Below, in pieces: positions 34,803 through 44,649 of a stretch of DNA of 64,000 bases. Positions within the stretch are counted from its first letter, which is position 1. Each line of letters opens with the position of its first letter. Under the pieces are notes generated by a model. That model saw only the letters and a program-made list of their open reading frames with translations, was not told where the DNA came from and made no database searches. Origin of the DNA: Metabacillus litoralis (lineage in GTDB: Bacteria > Bacillota > Bacilli > Bacillales > Bacillaceae); assembly GCF_020524045.1 (NCBI RefSeq), contig NZ_JAIVKL010000010.1:62001-126000 (forward strand), read 5' to 3'. Both the position numbers and the translations under genes were made by a program.

Positions 34803-34921
34803 TTACACCTACTCAGTAAAAATTAAGTCTGTTTAAGATAAAAACGAAAAGTAATAATTCATAATATATACTATAATAAAGCATAGAATAAATTGGAAAA
34901 ATGTAAAAGAGGGAAAATATA

Positions 34922-35467
34922 ATGAAACCTAATGCATATGTTTATATTTTGCTAACTGACACGGGAACTTTATTTACAAAATCAATAAAAAAATATACTA
35001 GAGCTCCGTATAATCATGCCTCTATCGCATTTAACCATGAATTAACAGAAATGTATAGCTTCGGTAGAAAAAATCCAAGCAATCCTATTAATGGTGGTTT
35101 TGTCAAAGAAGATATTTTTACTGGTACATATAGTAAATATCCAAAAACAACATGTGTCATATACAAACTTGAAGTTTCAGAGCGTGAAGTAGAGAAGATG
35201 CGAAGAGTTCTGAATGTCTTTATAAAAAACAAAAAGAAATTTCTCTATAATTTAGCTGGAGTTTTAGGTGTTTCACTAAATGAACCTGTTGAATTTAGCA
35301 ATTCATACTTTTGTTCTCAGTTTGTTGCAGAAGTACTCCATCGAGCCGGCATTAAGTTGTGGGATAAGCTCCCAGCCCTTGTTACTCCTGATGATTTCAG
35401 ACAACAGAAGCAACTTGAGGTTGTTTACGAAGGAAAACTGTTTGATTATCCTCCTATTAAAAGATAG
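34922..35467 (+). CDS. Permuted NlpC/P60 (papain-like, YiiX-type) hydrolase
   Basis: The 181-residue soluble protein shows a catalytic His in APYNHASIAF (near residue 32) before the catalytic Cys in SYFCSQFVAEVL (near residue 136). This His-before-Cys order is the mark of the circularly permuted NlpC/P60 fold. Such enzymes act on peptides, acylated amines or lipids, and there is no signal peptide here. The divergent neighbour is a lipid-related CdsA-like gene. A lipid link is only a guess. The start has GAGGG upstream. Confidence 0.75.
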   Translation: MKPNAYVYILLTDTGTLFTKSIKKYTRAPYNHASIAFNHELTEMYSFGRKNPSNPINGGFVKEDIFTGTYSKYPKTTCVIYKLEVSEREVEKMRRVLNVFIKNKKKFLYNLAGVLGVSLNEPVEFSNSYFCSQFVAEVLHRAGIKLWDKLPALVTPDDFRQQKQLEVVYEGKLFDYPPIKR

Positions 35468-35480
35468 GAAAGGTTTATAA

Positions 35481-36026
35481 TCACTTATCTTTACTCCAGA
35501 GTTTTAGTTGATCAACAATTATTTTAGCAAGTACTGACATTGAAAAAAGAGTTAAAAATGACCAATGGGCATTCCACGATTTTTCTAAATAAATATCAAC
35601 TAGTTTCATAAGTGGTAATGCAATATAAGATACGAAAATAGAAAAAATACTTATTGAAATTAAAAAGCTTTTCCATTTTAAGAATTTTTGATATAAGAGG
35701 CTTAATCCTATAGGGATGATAAATAAATTAGCTGGTAGCATGGTCGGAATGATAGGCTCTAATTGCATTCGGTAATCATACCAATCCATCGTTGTTGCAA
35801 CATCATCTATGTTTTTATTGATCATGTAGACAATGCCTAGATACGCAACGGTAGCAAGAAAATTTTCTTTTTTAACAAAAATAAAAAATAAAATGACCAT
35901 CAAAATACAAGTGACAAGCAGAAGCCACCACTGCCATGTGAACAGTGTGTAATTATTCCATAATTCCCACCTCAAATCTGTTAACTGATTTGATACTTTG
36001 TCGATTTCCTTTCCTAATTTCTCCAA
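35481..36026 (-). CDS. CBO0543-type membrane protein
   Basis: The 181-residue protein has a short amphipathic N-terminus and about five membrane helices, with conserved-looking WQWWLLLVTCILMV and MLPANLFIIPIGLSLLYQKF. The pattern is that of the CBO0543 family of small multipass proteins, which exist in many copies in bacilli and have no known function. The gene converges with the hydrolase gene at 34922 (13 bases apart). The family name is from memory. Confidence 0.65.
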   Translation of the reverse strand: MEKLGKEIDKVSNQLTDLRWELWNNYTLFTWQWWLLLVTCILMVILFFIFVKKENFLATVAYLGIVYMINKNIDDVATTMDWYDYRMQLEPIIPTMLPANLFIIPIGLSLLYQKFLKWKSFLISISIFSIFVSYIALPLMKLVDIYLEKSWNAHWSFLTLFSMSVLAKIIVDQLKLWSKDK

Positions 36027-36095
36027 ATTACCACCTCCTCATATTATAATTGACAAGGAATATGAAAATTATTAATAATCTTAGGAGGCATGTAT

Positions 36096-36755
36096 TTGAA
36101 CAATTATAAAGTGATTTTATTTGATTTAGACGGTACACTATCAGATCCAAAAGTTGGAATAACAAAATCTGTTCAATATGCTTTACAAAGAATGGGCATT
36201 GATGAAACTGATCTTGATAAGCTAGAATGTTTTATTGGTCCACCATTACAGGTATCTTTTTCTGATTATTACGAATTTAATGAGGAAGAAACGCAGAAAG
36301 CTATTGATTTATATCGTGAAAGATTTAAAGAAAAGGGTATGTTTGAAAATAAGCTATATTCTCATATCACGTCTCTTTTAAAATTGTTAAAAGAGAAAAA
36401 TTTCACTTTAGTAGTCGCAACATCCAAGCCTACTATTTTTGCTGAGAAGATTGCTGATTACTTTAATATAACGCAATATTTTGATCTTATCGTTGGAAGT
36501 CATTTAGATGGAACTAGATCCTCAAAAACTGAAATTATTCAATATATACTAGATAAGTACAAAGATTTTTCACATGAGGAATTTATTATGATCGGTGATA
36601 GAAAACACGATATTATTGGTGCAACTTGTACTGGCATCGACTCCATTGGGGTTACTTATGGATATGGCTCTTTTGAAGAATTAAACATATCTAAGCCAAC
36701 ACATCTTGTTGAAAGTGTCGATCAATTAAAAGAGCTTTTGATTCCTTTGAAGTGA
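36096..36755 (+). CDS. HAD hydrolase, phosphoglycolate phosphatase-like
   Basis: The protein of about 219 residues has the HAD motifs DLDGTL (Asp nucleophile), the helical cap, the Thr/Ser motif VVATSKPT and the acidic motif MIGDRKHDIIGA. It resembles Gph/beta-PGM-type phosphatases, which act on small phosphate esters in the cytosol. ATG at 36090 lies too close to GGAGG, so TTG at 36096, 6 bases after it, is taken as start. It converges with yhaX across a shared terminator. Confidence 0.85.
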   Translation: MNNYKVILFDLDGTLSDPKVGITKSVQYALQRMGIDETDLDKLECFIGPPLQVSFSDYYEFNEEETQKAIDLYRERFKEKGMFENKLYSHITSLLKLLKEKNFTLVVATSKPTIFAEKIADYFNITQYFDLIVGSHLDGTRSSKTEIIQYILDKYKDFSHEEFIMIGDRKHDIIGATCTGIDSIGVTYGYGSFEELNISKPTHLVESVDQLKELLIPLK

Positions 36756-36771
36756 TTTAAAATTTATGCTT

Positions 36772-36808
36772 TTAAAAAAACAGGAACTATGAGTCCCTGT
36801 TTTTTTAA
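36772..36808. terminator. Bidirectional terminator between the two HAD genes
   Basis: AAAAAAACAGG and CCTGTTTTTTT form a stem extended by G-C pairs (GGGA/TCCC-like), with A-run and T-run on either side. Confidence 0.88.
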
Positions 36809-36815
36809 AATATTT

Positions 36816-37685
36816 CTATTTATCTATTTTAATTTTCCGGAGAAATTCTTGCCTTTGTTGTTTTCTGAAGTGTTCTTTAACCATATACCCTACACCTTCG
36901 TGGTTATTGGACCTTGTTACCCAATCAGCAGTATGCTTCACTTCAAAAGGAGCATTCCACATGGCAACTCCTAAACCTGCTGAGGCTATCATACCTTTAT
37001 CATCTTCGGCATCACCTATTGCCACTGTTTCTTCTAAAGGTATCTTTAAATGTTTGGCCAACATTCTTAAGCCATATTCTTTTGAAAGACCTTTTTGAAC
37101 AATTTCTAGTTGCTTATTCTGATTTGACTTTACATCAACACCTTCAAAAGCTTCAATGATCAATTGCTGTGCCTCTTCCTTTTCATCTTCTTTTGAAAAA
37201 TACACATCGATCTTTGTTGCAGTTACAGGCTCATCACGAAGAGTATCACCTAAAGAATCAACAAATTGAACAGGATAAAACATAGAATCTGATGTATTAA
37301 GAATAGATTTACTAAGTAAGTTTGAAGCAATTTTTTTCCTATTTCCAATGGAATACCGTTCATGTGTAAGACGAATATTGCACTTGAAATTTTCAAGTAC
37401 TTGAACAAGGTTAAATGTCATTTCTTCTGTTAATCTTTTTTCAAATAATGGTTCATCAAGATTATCAGCTATAAATGCCCCACCATGTGTAACAAGGTAT
37501 GAATCTAGTTTTAATGCCTTTGCAAGCTTTTTCGCAGATTGGAAATGCCTGTTAGTTACTAGTGTTACATAAACACCTTTTCCTTTTACATACTCAATCG
37601 CTTCTTTCGTGGACGGCTGGAGGCGACCATTTGAACGAAGCAAGGTACCATCTACATTAAGTGCCAGTAATTTATAATTAGTCAC
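36816..37685 (-). CDS. yhaX: HAD-superfamily Cof-type protein YhaX, nucleophile Asp replaced by Asn
   Basis: The 289-residue protein has a Cof-type cap and the late motifs VTNRHFQS, the Lys region and AIGDAEDDKGMI. Its first HAD motif reads LALNVDGTLL, so the nucleophilic Asp is Asn10. The codon AAT is clear in the sequence. This should disable normal phosphatase chemistry unless Asn is modified. The start is GTG at 37685, with GAAGGAGGATCC upstream. YhaX in B. subtilis is a stress or sporulation-associated protein of similar length next to hemZ, so the gene order and length agree. Confidence 0.88.
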   Translation of the reverse strand: MTNYKLLALNVDGTLLRSNGRLQPSTKEAIEYVKGKGVYVTLVTNRHFQSAKKLAKALKLDSYLVTHGGAFIADNLDEPLFEKRLTEEMTFNLVQVLENFKCNIRLTHERYSIGNRKKIASNLLSKSILNTSDSMFYPVQFVDSLGDTLRDEPVTATKIDVYFSKEDEKEEAQQLIIEAFEGVDVKSNQNKQLEIVQKGLSKEYGLRMLAKHLKIPLEETVAIGDAEDDKGMIASAGLGVAMWNAPFEVKHTADWVTRSNNHEGVGYMVKEHFRKQQRQEFLRKIKIDK

Positions 37686-37689
37686 TGCG

Positions 37690-37983
37690 GATCCTCCTTC
37701 TACAGATGTCAAAAACCTATTATGAGGTTATGTCCCTTTAAAAGAAAATAGAACTACTAGCATGTAAGAAAAGAGCAAGATGTCCGCTTATGTTTTTAGG
37801 AAAAATTGTCTTTTGAAATAGCTAGTTCTAGGGCTTTTCCTTTAATTTTCTATAGAAAAAAGAAGGGTATTTTAGTTCATTAAGCTGATGGCGCCTAGAG
37901 CTAGCCTTCAAAATCAAGTACAAGTTTTTTACCATTTTAAAAAAACAGAATGGAAATTCCATTCTGTTTTTTGTATGTACTTA
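37690..37983. other. Region between yhaX and yheA
   Basis: The only features are a decayed scrap of E3 (GGCGCCTAGAGCTAGCC near 37890) and the yheA terminator at 37939-37975. No gene is seen. Confidence 0.45.
37939..37975 (-). terminator. Terminator of yheA
   Basis: AAAAAACAGAATGGA pairs perfectly with TCCATTCTGTTTTTT around AAT. Confidence 0.92.
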
Positions 37984-38337
37984 TTATTGCTCCATACTAC
38001 CGTACAATTCTTCTAATGGCTTCATGATAATTTTGTTTAGTTCTGTTACTACCATGCTTAAACGTTGTTCAGCTGCCATTAGCTGAGAAATGGTTTCATG
38101 TTGCTGTACAAGTTGAACTGATTTTTGAGCTTGTTCAATTTCTTCTTCAGAAATTTCTTGTCCAGACATTTGTTTTTGTTGAAGACCTAATTGAATGTTA
38201 CGGAAGTTCTCAAACATCTTACTTGCTGATTCATCCGCATTCACTTGATCATAAAGCTTACTTAAAGCTTTAAATTCATCACTTTCTCGTAAAGCTCTTT
38301 CTAAATTGTTTGCAACATCATATAAGTTTTCAGGCAT
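37984..38337 (-). CDS. yheA: YheA, YlbF/YmcA (DUF964) family
   Basis: The 117-residue all-helical protein has the YlbF/YmcA features NLERALRESDEFKALSKLYD and VNADESASKMFENFRNIQ. Relatives YlbF, YmcA and YaaT form a complex that affects Spo0A phosphorylation and RNase Y. YheA is the less studied paralogue, and its partners are unknown. It is monocistronic, with its own terminator and a ribosome site (AGGAGGC) upstream. Confidence 0.92.
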   Translation of the reverse strand: MPENLYDVANNLERALRESDEFKALSKLYDQVNADESASKMFENFRNIQLGLQQKQMSGQEISEEEIEQAQKSVQLVQQHETISQLMAAEQRLSMVVTELNKIIMKPLEELYGSMEQ

Positions 38338-38479
38338 ATGATGAGCCTCCTTTCTAGTTTTGACCCATGTAGGCTCTCCCCTACACTATAACAAACTATT
38401 TGATAAATATCATATTATGCACTTAAAAAGGAATTAATTTCGTATATTTATGTTTAAATCTTTTGCTAGCTGACTTTAC

Positions 38480-39619
38480 TTAAAACAGCATGACGAGTAA
38501 AGCTTGAAAGCCACCGATAATACCACCTAGTAAAGCACCTAAATACGTAATCATTTTAAATTCCTTTCGGGAAATCGAGAGGATCATATCTTCTAAACGA
38601 TCTACAGCAAATGTTTCTACTTGTTCTTTAACAACCTCTTCTAATTTTAACTGTTTCATCATTCCATCCAAATGTGCAACAAGATAATTTGTTGCGACTT
38701 CAATTGCCTTAGGTAACCATTTGTTAATGATTACTTCCTCATTTGGTTTTAGGTATGTTGAGATCGGCTTTGATAGCAAGTTGTTGATGTTTAAATTATC
38801 AACAATACTATCTAATAGCCCTGATCCTTTTTTTATGACTCCCCATTTTTCATCAATTTCTTCAAGAGTCATTTCTTTCATGTTATTCCATTCACGTGCA
38901 ATTAGCGTTGTTAAGAGATTTTTTGTTTCTTGATTTTTTAAGAACTTAATAACTTCTGGTTGGACCTTGTCAACAAGACTATCATTACCAAGAAACATAC
39001 CGATCATATTCCCAAGCATCCCTCTAGTGGATAAAAAGTCTTCAATCATCTTTTTGAGCTTTTGCTTTCCTTCAGTACTCTCAAAATAAGTAATTCCTTT
39101 TTCAGTTATAAACTGTGCCACCTTTGGAATTGCTACGTATAGTTCATCCTCCACGTGTTGAGGTAATATTTGTTGCAATGATTTATTTTTATTTTCACCT
39201 ATCAATTCATCATATTTACTAGAAGCAAATTCCTTTAGCTTATTATTTACTAGTTCAGTAGGATTTTCAATAGATATAGCTGCCATTATTTGTTCTGGCG
39301 TTTTTTCTGAATGTGTTAGCTTTTTAACTTGAGTTTCTCCCCAAGATATCATCTGATCTTTAAATTGCGATTGAAGAAATTTACGTTTAATTCCTTCAGC
39401 TGTTAACAGATGCTCAACAACCATTCGTCCAAGCTGATTTGCTAACTCCTGTCTTCTCTTTGGGATGAGTCCAGGTGTAAAAGGAACTCGTTTGCCAAAA
39501 ATAAAGATAGGATTGTATGGACGAAATAACATCTTGATTGCCAATGAATTTGTTACACCACCGATTGCTGCACCAATACCAATCATAATTACTACTAAAA
39601 ATAAATCTTTCATCACCAT
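38480..39619 (-). CDS. yheB: DUF445 family membrane protein YheB
   Basis: The 379-residue protein has one helix at each end (about 6-25 and 358-378) and a long helical soluble centre. The hallmark is [12 protein letters not shown] followed by [16 protein letters not shown], typical of DUF445/YheB. Family members affect spore or cell-surface properties, but no activity is known. The start is the ATG two codons before MKDLF. An E-type repeat does not intervene. Its position beside yheA matches B. subtilis. Confidence 0.92.
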   Translation of the reverse strand: MVMKDLFLVVIMIGIGAAIGGVTNSLAIKMLFRPYNPIFIFGKRVPFTPGLIPKRRQELANQLGRMVVEHLLTAEGIKRKFLQSQFKDQMISWGETQVKKLTHSEKTPEQIMAAISIENPTELVNNKLKEFASSKYDELIGENKNKSLQQILPQHVEDELYVAIPKVAQFITEKGITYFESTEGKQKLKKMIEDFLSTRGMLGNMIGMFLGNDSLVDKVQPEVIKFLKNQETKNLLTTLIAREWNNMKEMTLEEIDEKWGVIKKGSGLLDSIVDNLNINNLLSKPISTYLKPNEEVIINKWLPKAIEVATNYLVAHLDGMMKQLKLEEVVKEQVETFAVDRLEDMILSISRKEFKMITYLGALLGGIIGGFQALLVMLF

Positions 39620-39733
39620 CTACCTTCCACCACTTCACCGATTTTAATTCCTTTTCATACGATGTTTTATAAACATCAGCCTATACACATTATAGAGCTT
39701 GTCTTAACACCGAGCAAATGAGGGATATGCATT

Positions 39734-41089
39734 ATGAACCAAACATTAATTGAAATATCGCCATCGCACACTTCTTCGAGACCTTTTATTTGTGAAATAA
39801 CAGAAGGTCTCAGAAAACATTTAGGTTTATCTAAATACCTTCAATCCTTGAAAATTAACTGTGGAATGCATACTGTAACATGTCCAGTCGTATTAATAAA
39901 TGAGGAACATTTAAGTTTGTCTCTCACTACCAATATTCTTGATGAATTATATTTACCAAATCATACCTTTACACTTCAAGCAAAACAGATCGATTCTGCA
40001 CAAATAAGACTTGGACCAATAATTGGTGTATTAACAGAAATTAGAACTAAGCAAGAATTGAGCTTTGGATCTATTCATGATTTTTGTCAAGAACTTGCAC
40101 GATATTGTCATAAGAATGGATGCTTACTATATATATTTTCACTAAAAATGTACAACAAAGATCATATGACAGGCTACTGTTTTTCTGACAACAAATGGAT
40201 AAAAATATCTGTACCATATCCAGATGTTGTTCATAACCGGATACATTCTAGAAAACTTGAACTATCAAAAGCCTTTTTATCTGTAACAACTGATTTTATT
40301 GAAAATAAAATCCCCTATTTTAATGATCGTTTTTTAAATAAATGGGAGGTACATCAAATTCTATCAGCAAGTGAGCACCTTATTCCTTATTTACCTGATA
40401 GTCAGTTACTTGAATCTAAAGCTACTCTAGAACAAATGCTTCATGAAAAAAAGGATGTTTTTATCAAGCCAATTAACGGCAGTCAAGGAAAGCGGATTTT
40501 CAGAGTGATTGAAAAAGACGATCAATCATACCTTTTGGATTTCACAACCTTTTCTGGAGAAATTAACAAACAATATGAAAGTTTTTATCAGCTATTCTCC
40601 TCTCTTTATCCGAGATTAAAAAGAGAAGGCTTCTTAGTACAAGAAACAATCAATCTAAAAAAATACGAACATAACACACTTGATTTTAGATTTTTATGTC
40701 ATAAAAAGGATCAACAAAACTGGAAAGTTTCATCAAGCGTTGCTAGGGTATCTGGAGACAACCAATTTGTTGCAAATCTTGCAAGAGGCGGGAGTATTTT
40801 TCAAATCAAGGATTTGTTAAATAAATTGTATGGCGAAAAAGATAGTTTGCAATTACGAAAATTATTAGCGGAATTATCTCTTGAAATTGTTGAAGTCATT
40901 TGTATTCAAGCAGGTGGTGAGTTTGGAGAATTCGGTATTGACCTTGCTTTAGATGAAGAAGGTAAGCCTTGGATTATTGAGGTCAACACAAAGCCTTCTA
41001 AATCAGAAGATGACCCAAAAAAAGGCAAAGTTCGTCCTTCAGCACGGGCAATCATTAACTATTGTCTATTTTTATATAACCAAAAGTAA
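39734..41089 (+). CDS. YheD-like ATP-grasp, endospore coat-associated protein 1
   Basis: The 451-residue protein has an N-terminal beta-rich domain (about residues 1-90), a middle part starting LGPIIGVLTEI and a C-terminal ATP-grasp domain. The metal-binding end is FGEFGIDLALDEEGKPWIIE-VN. YheC and YheD of B. subtilis associate with the spore coat. The ligand joined by this grasp domain is unknown. It is the first of four related plus-strand genes. The TTT-TAACC spacing to the next gene (about 30 bases) suggests one operon. Confidence 0.85.
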   Translation: MNQTLIEISPSHTSSRPFICEITEGLRKHLGLSKYLQSLKINCGMHTVTCPVVLINEEHLSLSLTTNILDELYLPNHTFTLQAKQIDSAQIRLGPIIGVLTEIRTKQELSFGSIHDFCQELARYCHKNGCLLYIFSLKMYNKDHMTGYCFSDNKWIKISVPYPDVVHNRIHSRKLELSKAFLSVTTDFIENKIPYFNDRFLNKWEVHQILSASEHLIPYLPDSQLLESKATLEQMLHEKKDVFIKPINGSQGKRIFRVIEKDDQSYLLDFTTFSGEINKQYESFYQLFSSLYPRLKREGFLVQETINLKKYEHNTLDFRFLCHKKDQQNWKVSSSVARVSGDNQFVANLARGGSIFQIKDLLNKLYGEKDSLQLRKLLAELSLEIVEVICIQAGGEFGEFGIDLALDEEGKPWIIEVNTKPSKSEDDPKKGKVRPSARAIINYCLFLYNQK

Positions 41090-41119
41090 TCCTAAGTAAG
41101 ATCGAAGGGAATGACAGAA

Positions 41120-42217
41120 ATGCAGAAGAAAACATTAGGTTTTTTAGTTATTAATAAAAAGCATGAAAATACGTACATTACTGAAATTGCCAAAAGAAGT
41201 GAGCCCTACAACATCGAATGTGTACGATTTGAACCTACGTCTATTGATCCTACTTCATTAATGATTACTGGCGAGAAATTTGAACCAAAAGCACAGCAAT
41301 GGGTGGACACGTCCTTTTCAATTCCCTCCTTTATTTATGATAGATGCTTTTATAACAACCAACAAGCCTCAAAAAAGGGAAAACCTATTGTTGAATGGCT
41401 AAAAAAAAATCCGACTACTACTTTTTTAGGATTTGGCTTACCAGATAAATGGAAACTTTACACTTCATTACTTAACGATCAAACAATTGATCCATATCTT
41501 CCACCAACTGAACTTTTAAATGATTCAATACAAGTGATCAAGCATTTAAAGCTATCTGGTCCATGTATTTTAAAACCTATTCATGGATCAAGAGGTGTTG
41601 GGATCATTGCCGTTAAGCAATCTTCAGATAGCATAACTGTTACTTATCATAAAGGCCATGATAAAAAACATAAAGTTTTTTCATCACTAAAAGATTTGTC
41701 AAAATGGTGTGAAAAGCTAATTCTTCAACAACCCTATCTGCTTCAACCTTACCTCCCATTAACAGATGCTAACAATTATCCTTTCGATATCCGTTTATTC
41801 ATGCAAAAAGATAGAAATGGCGAGTGGCATTTAATTGAAAAAGGTGTTCGTAAAGGGTATCATGGGTCCTTTTTATCAAATTTAAACAGTGGAGGAGATC
41901 CTTTACGTTTTCAGGACTGGTCCCAAGACTTAACACATAAGCAAAAATATTTACTCGAAGATGAATTATCTACGATTATCGATTGTTTACCACCATTACT
42001 TGAAGAGAAATTCAAGCAGCTTTTTGAGATTGGTGTTGATATTGGTTATGCCAAGGATGGATCAATTTGGATTCTAGATATAAATTCTAAGCCTGGCCGT
42101 AAAACGTTCACAAAAACAAATCCACATCTTAAAGAGCAGCTTTACAAAGCGCCATTAGAATATTGTCAATATCTTAGTAAATATAACAATGTTAAAGGAG
42201 TCGAAACAAATGACTGA
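41120..42217 (+). CDS. yheC: YheC-like ATP-grasp, endospore coat-associated protein
   Basis: The 365-residue protein starts with a domain (TLGFLVINKKHENTYITEIA) unlike its three neighbours. Its middle (SIPSFIYDRCFYNN, DKWKLYTSLLND) and ATP-grasp end (FEIGVDIGYAKDGSIWILD) are typical of YheC. The ATG at 41120 was taken over the one at 41111, which abuts the GAAGGGA ribosome site. It overlaps the next gene by 8 bp, so the two are coupled. Coat association is family knowledge and the reaction is unknown. Confidence 0.82.
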   Translation: MQKKTLGFLVINKKHENTYITEIAKRSEPYNIECVRFEPTSIDPTSLMITGEKFEPKAQQWVDTSFSIPSFIYDRCFYNNQQASKKGKPIVEWLKKNPTTTFLGFGLPDKWKLYTSLLNDQTIDPYLPPTELLNDSIQVIKHLKLSGPCILKPIHGSRGVGIIAVKQSSDSITVTYHKGHDKKHKVFSSLKDLSKWCEKLILQQPYLLQPYLPLTDANNYPFDIRLFMQKDRNGEWHLIEKGVRKGYHGSFLSNLNSGGDPLRFQDWSQDLTHKQKYLLEDELSTIIDCLPPLLEEKFKQLFEIGVDIGYAKDGSIWILDINSKPGRKTFTKTNPHLKEQLYKAPLEYCQYLSKYNNVKGVETND

Positions 42218-43583
42218 CATTTATTCTATCAACATATCAAACTCTAAAGATAACATCGTTTACCTACCACTAACAACAAGAACAAACAATGAGATAAACA
42301 CAATTTCTTTTGGCACAATTAATCGATCTTGTGAAGTAAGATATCTTCCAGAACTGAAAGATTATATTGTTATACCTGAACAGCTATGTAAAGATCTTCA
42401 ACTACCGAGCGATGGAAAAACACATTTGATTTTCCATGATCAGACTCTTCACTTAGGACCTTTAATTGGCATTTTTACAGCTGGCTTTACAGAATCACCA
42501 CTTCGCCCTATTGGAGAGCGGTCAATATTTTTTGCTAAGTTTTTATCTCTTGATCAATCTATCGGCTTATTTACATTTGTCTTTGGCGCTCATCATATAG
42601 ATTGGGAAAATGGCACTGTTGAAGGCTTCACACATGGTAAAAATGGTTGGAAAAAAAGCAGATTCCCTTTTCCTAATGTTGTGTATGACCGCTTACCAAA
42701 TAGGCGGATCGAAAACCATCAAGCTCTTAAATTAGTAAAAAAACGGTTAACTGAAGAATATTCCATTCCATGGTATAACCCAGGATTTTTTAATAAATGG
42801 TCCGTTCATCAACTTCTTATTCACGATTCAAAAGTTGCGAAATATTTACCTGATACCATTCAAAAACCTACCATTAGCCAAATGGAAGAAATGCTATCAA
42901 CTTATCAAAACATTTATTTAAAGCCTGTAAATGGTAGCTTAGGACTTGGAGTGTTTCAGTTAATGTATTCTCGTGAAGAGAATACATATTATTCAAGATA
43001 TCGAGATGATCATGAGATAAATCGCCTAAGAAAATATCCTTCTCTCGAACATTTTTTAAAAGTAGCTTTTAAAGATCGTCTTCTTTCTAGTTATTTAGCT
43101 CAGCAAGGAATCAAATTAATTCGTTTAGAAGGAAAGGCTATTGATTTTAGAATTCATACGAATAAAGATGAACATGGAAACTGGAAGATTACTGCTCTCG
43201 CTGCAAAAGTAGCAGGTAAAGGCAGTGTTACAACGCACTTAAACAATGGTGGTGTTGTTAAAACATTAGAGGAAATTTATGAAGATCCACAAAAACGCTT
43301 AAAAGCATTTCATGATTTAACTGAAGCAGCCATTTCTTTAAGTGAGAGTATTGATAGCAAAATTACAGGTTTTATTGGTGAAATTGGATTTGACTTTGGC
43401 ATTGATCAAGAAGGAAGAGTATGGATGTTTGAAGCAAATTCGAAGCCTGGAAGATCCATTTTTTCACATCCAGAACTTAAAGATGCAGATCTTTTATCAC
43501 GAAAAAGCTCTCTACAATACGGGTACTACTTAACAAAAAAAGCGATTTTTTATCCTGAGGATATCATAAATGAAGAAGCTTAA
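42210..43583 (+). CDS. yheD: YheD-like ATP-grasp, endospore coat-associated protein 2
   Basis: The 457-residue protein is full-length YheD type: beta domain (residues 1-90), LGPLIGIFTAGF, NVVYDRLPNRR, FNKWSVHQLL and grasp end GEIGFDFGIDQEGRVWMFEANSKPGR. The start ATG 42210 lies within the end of the previous gene, with AAAGGAG 9 bases upstream. It is paralogous to the first gene of the set, so a YheD-YheC unit has been extended by extra YheD-like genes. It overlaps the fourth gene by 14 bp. Confidence 0.85.
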   Translation: MTDIYSINISNSKDNIVYLPLTTRTNNEINTISFGTINRSCEVRYLPELKDYIVIPEQLCKDLQLPSDGKTHLIFHDQTLHLGPLIGIFTAGFTESPLRPIGERSIFFAKFLSLDQSIGLFTFVFGAHHIDWENGTVEGFTHGKNGWKKSRFPFPNVVYDRLPNRRIENHQALKLVKKRLTEEYSIPWYNPGFFNKWSVHQLLIHDSKVAKYLPDTIQKPTISQMEEMLSTYQNIYLKPVNGSLGLGVFQLMYSREENTYYSRYRDDHEINRLRKYPSLEHFLKVAFKDRLLSSYLAQQGIKLIRLEGKAIDFRIHTNKDEHGNWKITALAAKVAGKGSVTTHLNNGGVVKTLEEIYEDPQKRLKAFHDLTEAAISLSESIDSKITGFIGEIGFDFGIDQEGRVWMFEANSKPGRSIFSHPELKDADLLSRKSSLQYGYYLTKKAIFYPEDIINEEA

Positions 43584-44607
43584 ATTCTTTCCTTTAGTTG
43601 GCATCTTGGCTAGCAATGGTAGTAAAAAAGATAGCTTCCGTGGTGATGCTAGCTTATTCAAAGCTATTCAAAAACAGCTGATGAGCAAAGGTGGTCTTTC
43701 TTTTGTATTTACAACAGATCATATTCAAAAAGATTGCATAATTGGCTTTATATTTAGTGAACAACAGCAGAAATGGGGAAGAACTACTTTCCCTTTTCCA
43801 TCAATTATCTATAATAAAATTTCATCTAGATCTGAAGAAAAATCAACTGCTTTTCAAACCATTCAACAATTATACCTTGATGAGAACAAGCCCTTTTTTA
43901 ATTCTGGCTTTTTTAATAAATGGGAGTGCTACAAAGCTTTAGCACAAGAAAAAGAGCTACAACTACATCTACCGAAAACTTGGCTCCACTCAAGAAGTAA
44001 TAATATTTTGGATTTACTTGAGACACATGCTATATATGCAAAACCCACAATAGGGCATAAAGGGAAAGGAATCTATAAGCTTGTAAAAGAAGAAAACACA
44101 TTCTATATCCTATCTAAAGACAAGTGCCAGACCTATAACGAAGAGCAGTTTTTATTAAAGATCGATACGATTTTGACAGAATCATACATACTACAACAGG
44201 AAATTAAAACAGATACTGTGGAAGATTGTAAATATGATTTAAGAATTCATTGTCTCTATCATAAAGATAGTTATTATATTACTGGTATAGGTGTTCGGAA
44301 GGCTGCGAAAAACTCGATTATTACTCATGTTCCTAATGGAGGCGAAATTATTCCATTTTCTAAGGTAGCCAATAAATGTTCAATTCACGACCTAAATCAC
44401 CTTGCTCATACAGTTGGAACTTGCCTAAGTAAACAAATAGGATTTGTTGGTGAGTTTTCAATGGATGTGGGAATCACACCAAATGGTACGCCCTACATCT
44501 TCGAAGTGAATTCTAAGCCCATGTTATTTGATGAAATTGATATTCAACATAACCGAATAACAAGGCTTGTCGATTTATTTTTTGAGCTCACAAACAAAAA
44601 CCATTAA
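43570..44607 (+). CDS. Short YheD-like ATP-grasp protein lacking the N-terminal domain
   Basis: The 345-residue protein begins directly at the segment KFFPLVGILASNGS, which in the two YheD paralogues lies about 110 residues in. The N-terminal beta domain is thus absent. The rest is complete: FPSIIYNKISSR, FFNKWECYKAL, KPTIGHKGKGIY and the grasp end GFVGEFSMDVGITPNGTPYI. Its start overlaps the preceding gene. It may have a different partner or substrate from the full-length copies. Confidence 0.82.
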   Translation: MKKLKFFPLVGILASNGSKKDSFRGDASLFKAIQKQLMSKGGLSFVFTTDHIQKDCIIGFIFSEQQQKWGRTTFPFPSIIYNKISSRSEEKSTAFQTIQQLYLDENKPFFNSGFFNKWECYKALAQEKELQLHLPKTWLHSRSNNILDLLETHAIYAKPTIGHKGKGIYKLVKEENTFYILSKDKCQTYNEEQFLLKIDTILTESYILQQEIKTDTVEDCKYDLRIHCLYHKDSYYITGIGVRKAAKNSIITHVPNGGEIIPFSKVANKCSIHDLNHLAHTVGTCLSKQIGFVGEFSMDVGITPNGTPYIFEVNSKPMLFDEIDIQHNRITRLVDLFFELTNKNH

Positions 44608-44649
44608 TTTCCTAAAGGGATTGTTCCCTTTCATGACGTATTAATTCAT

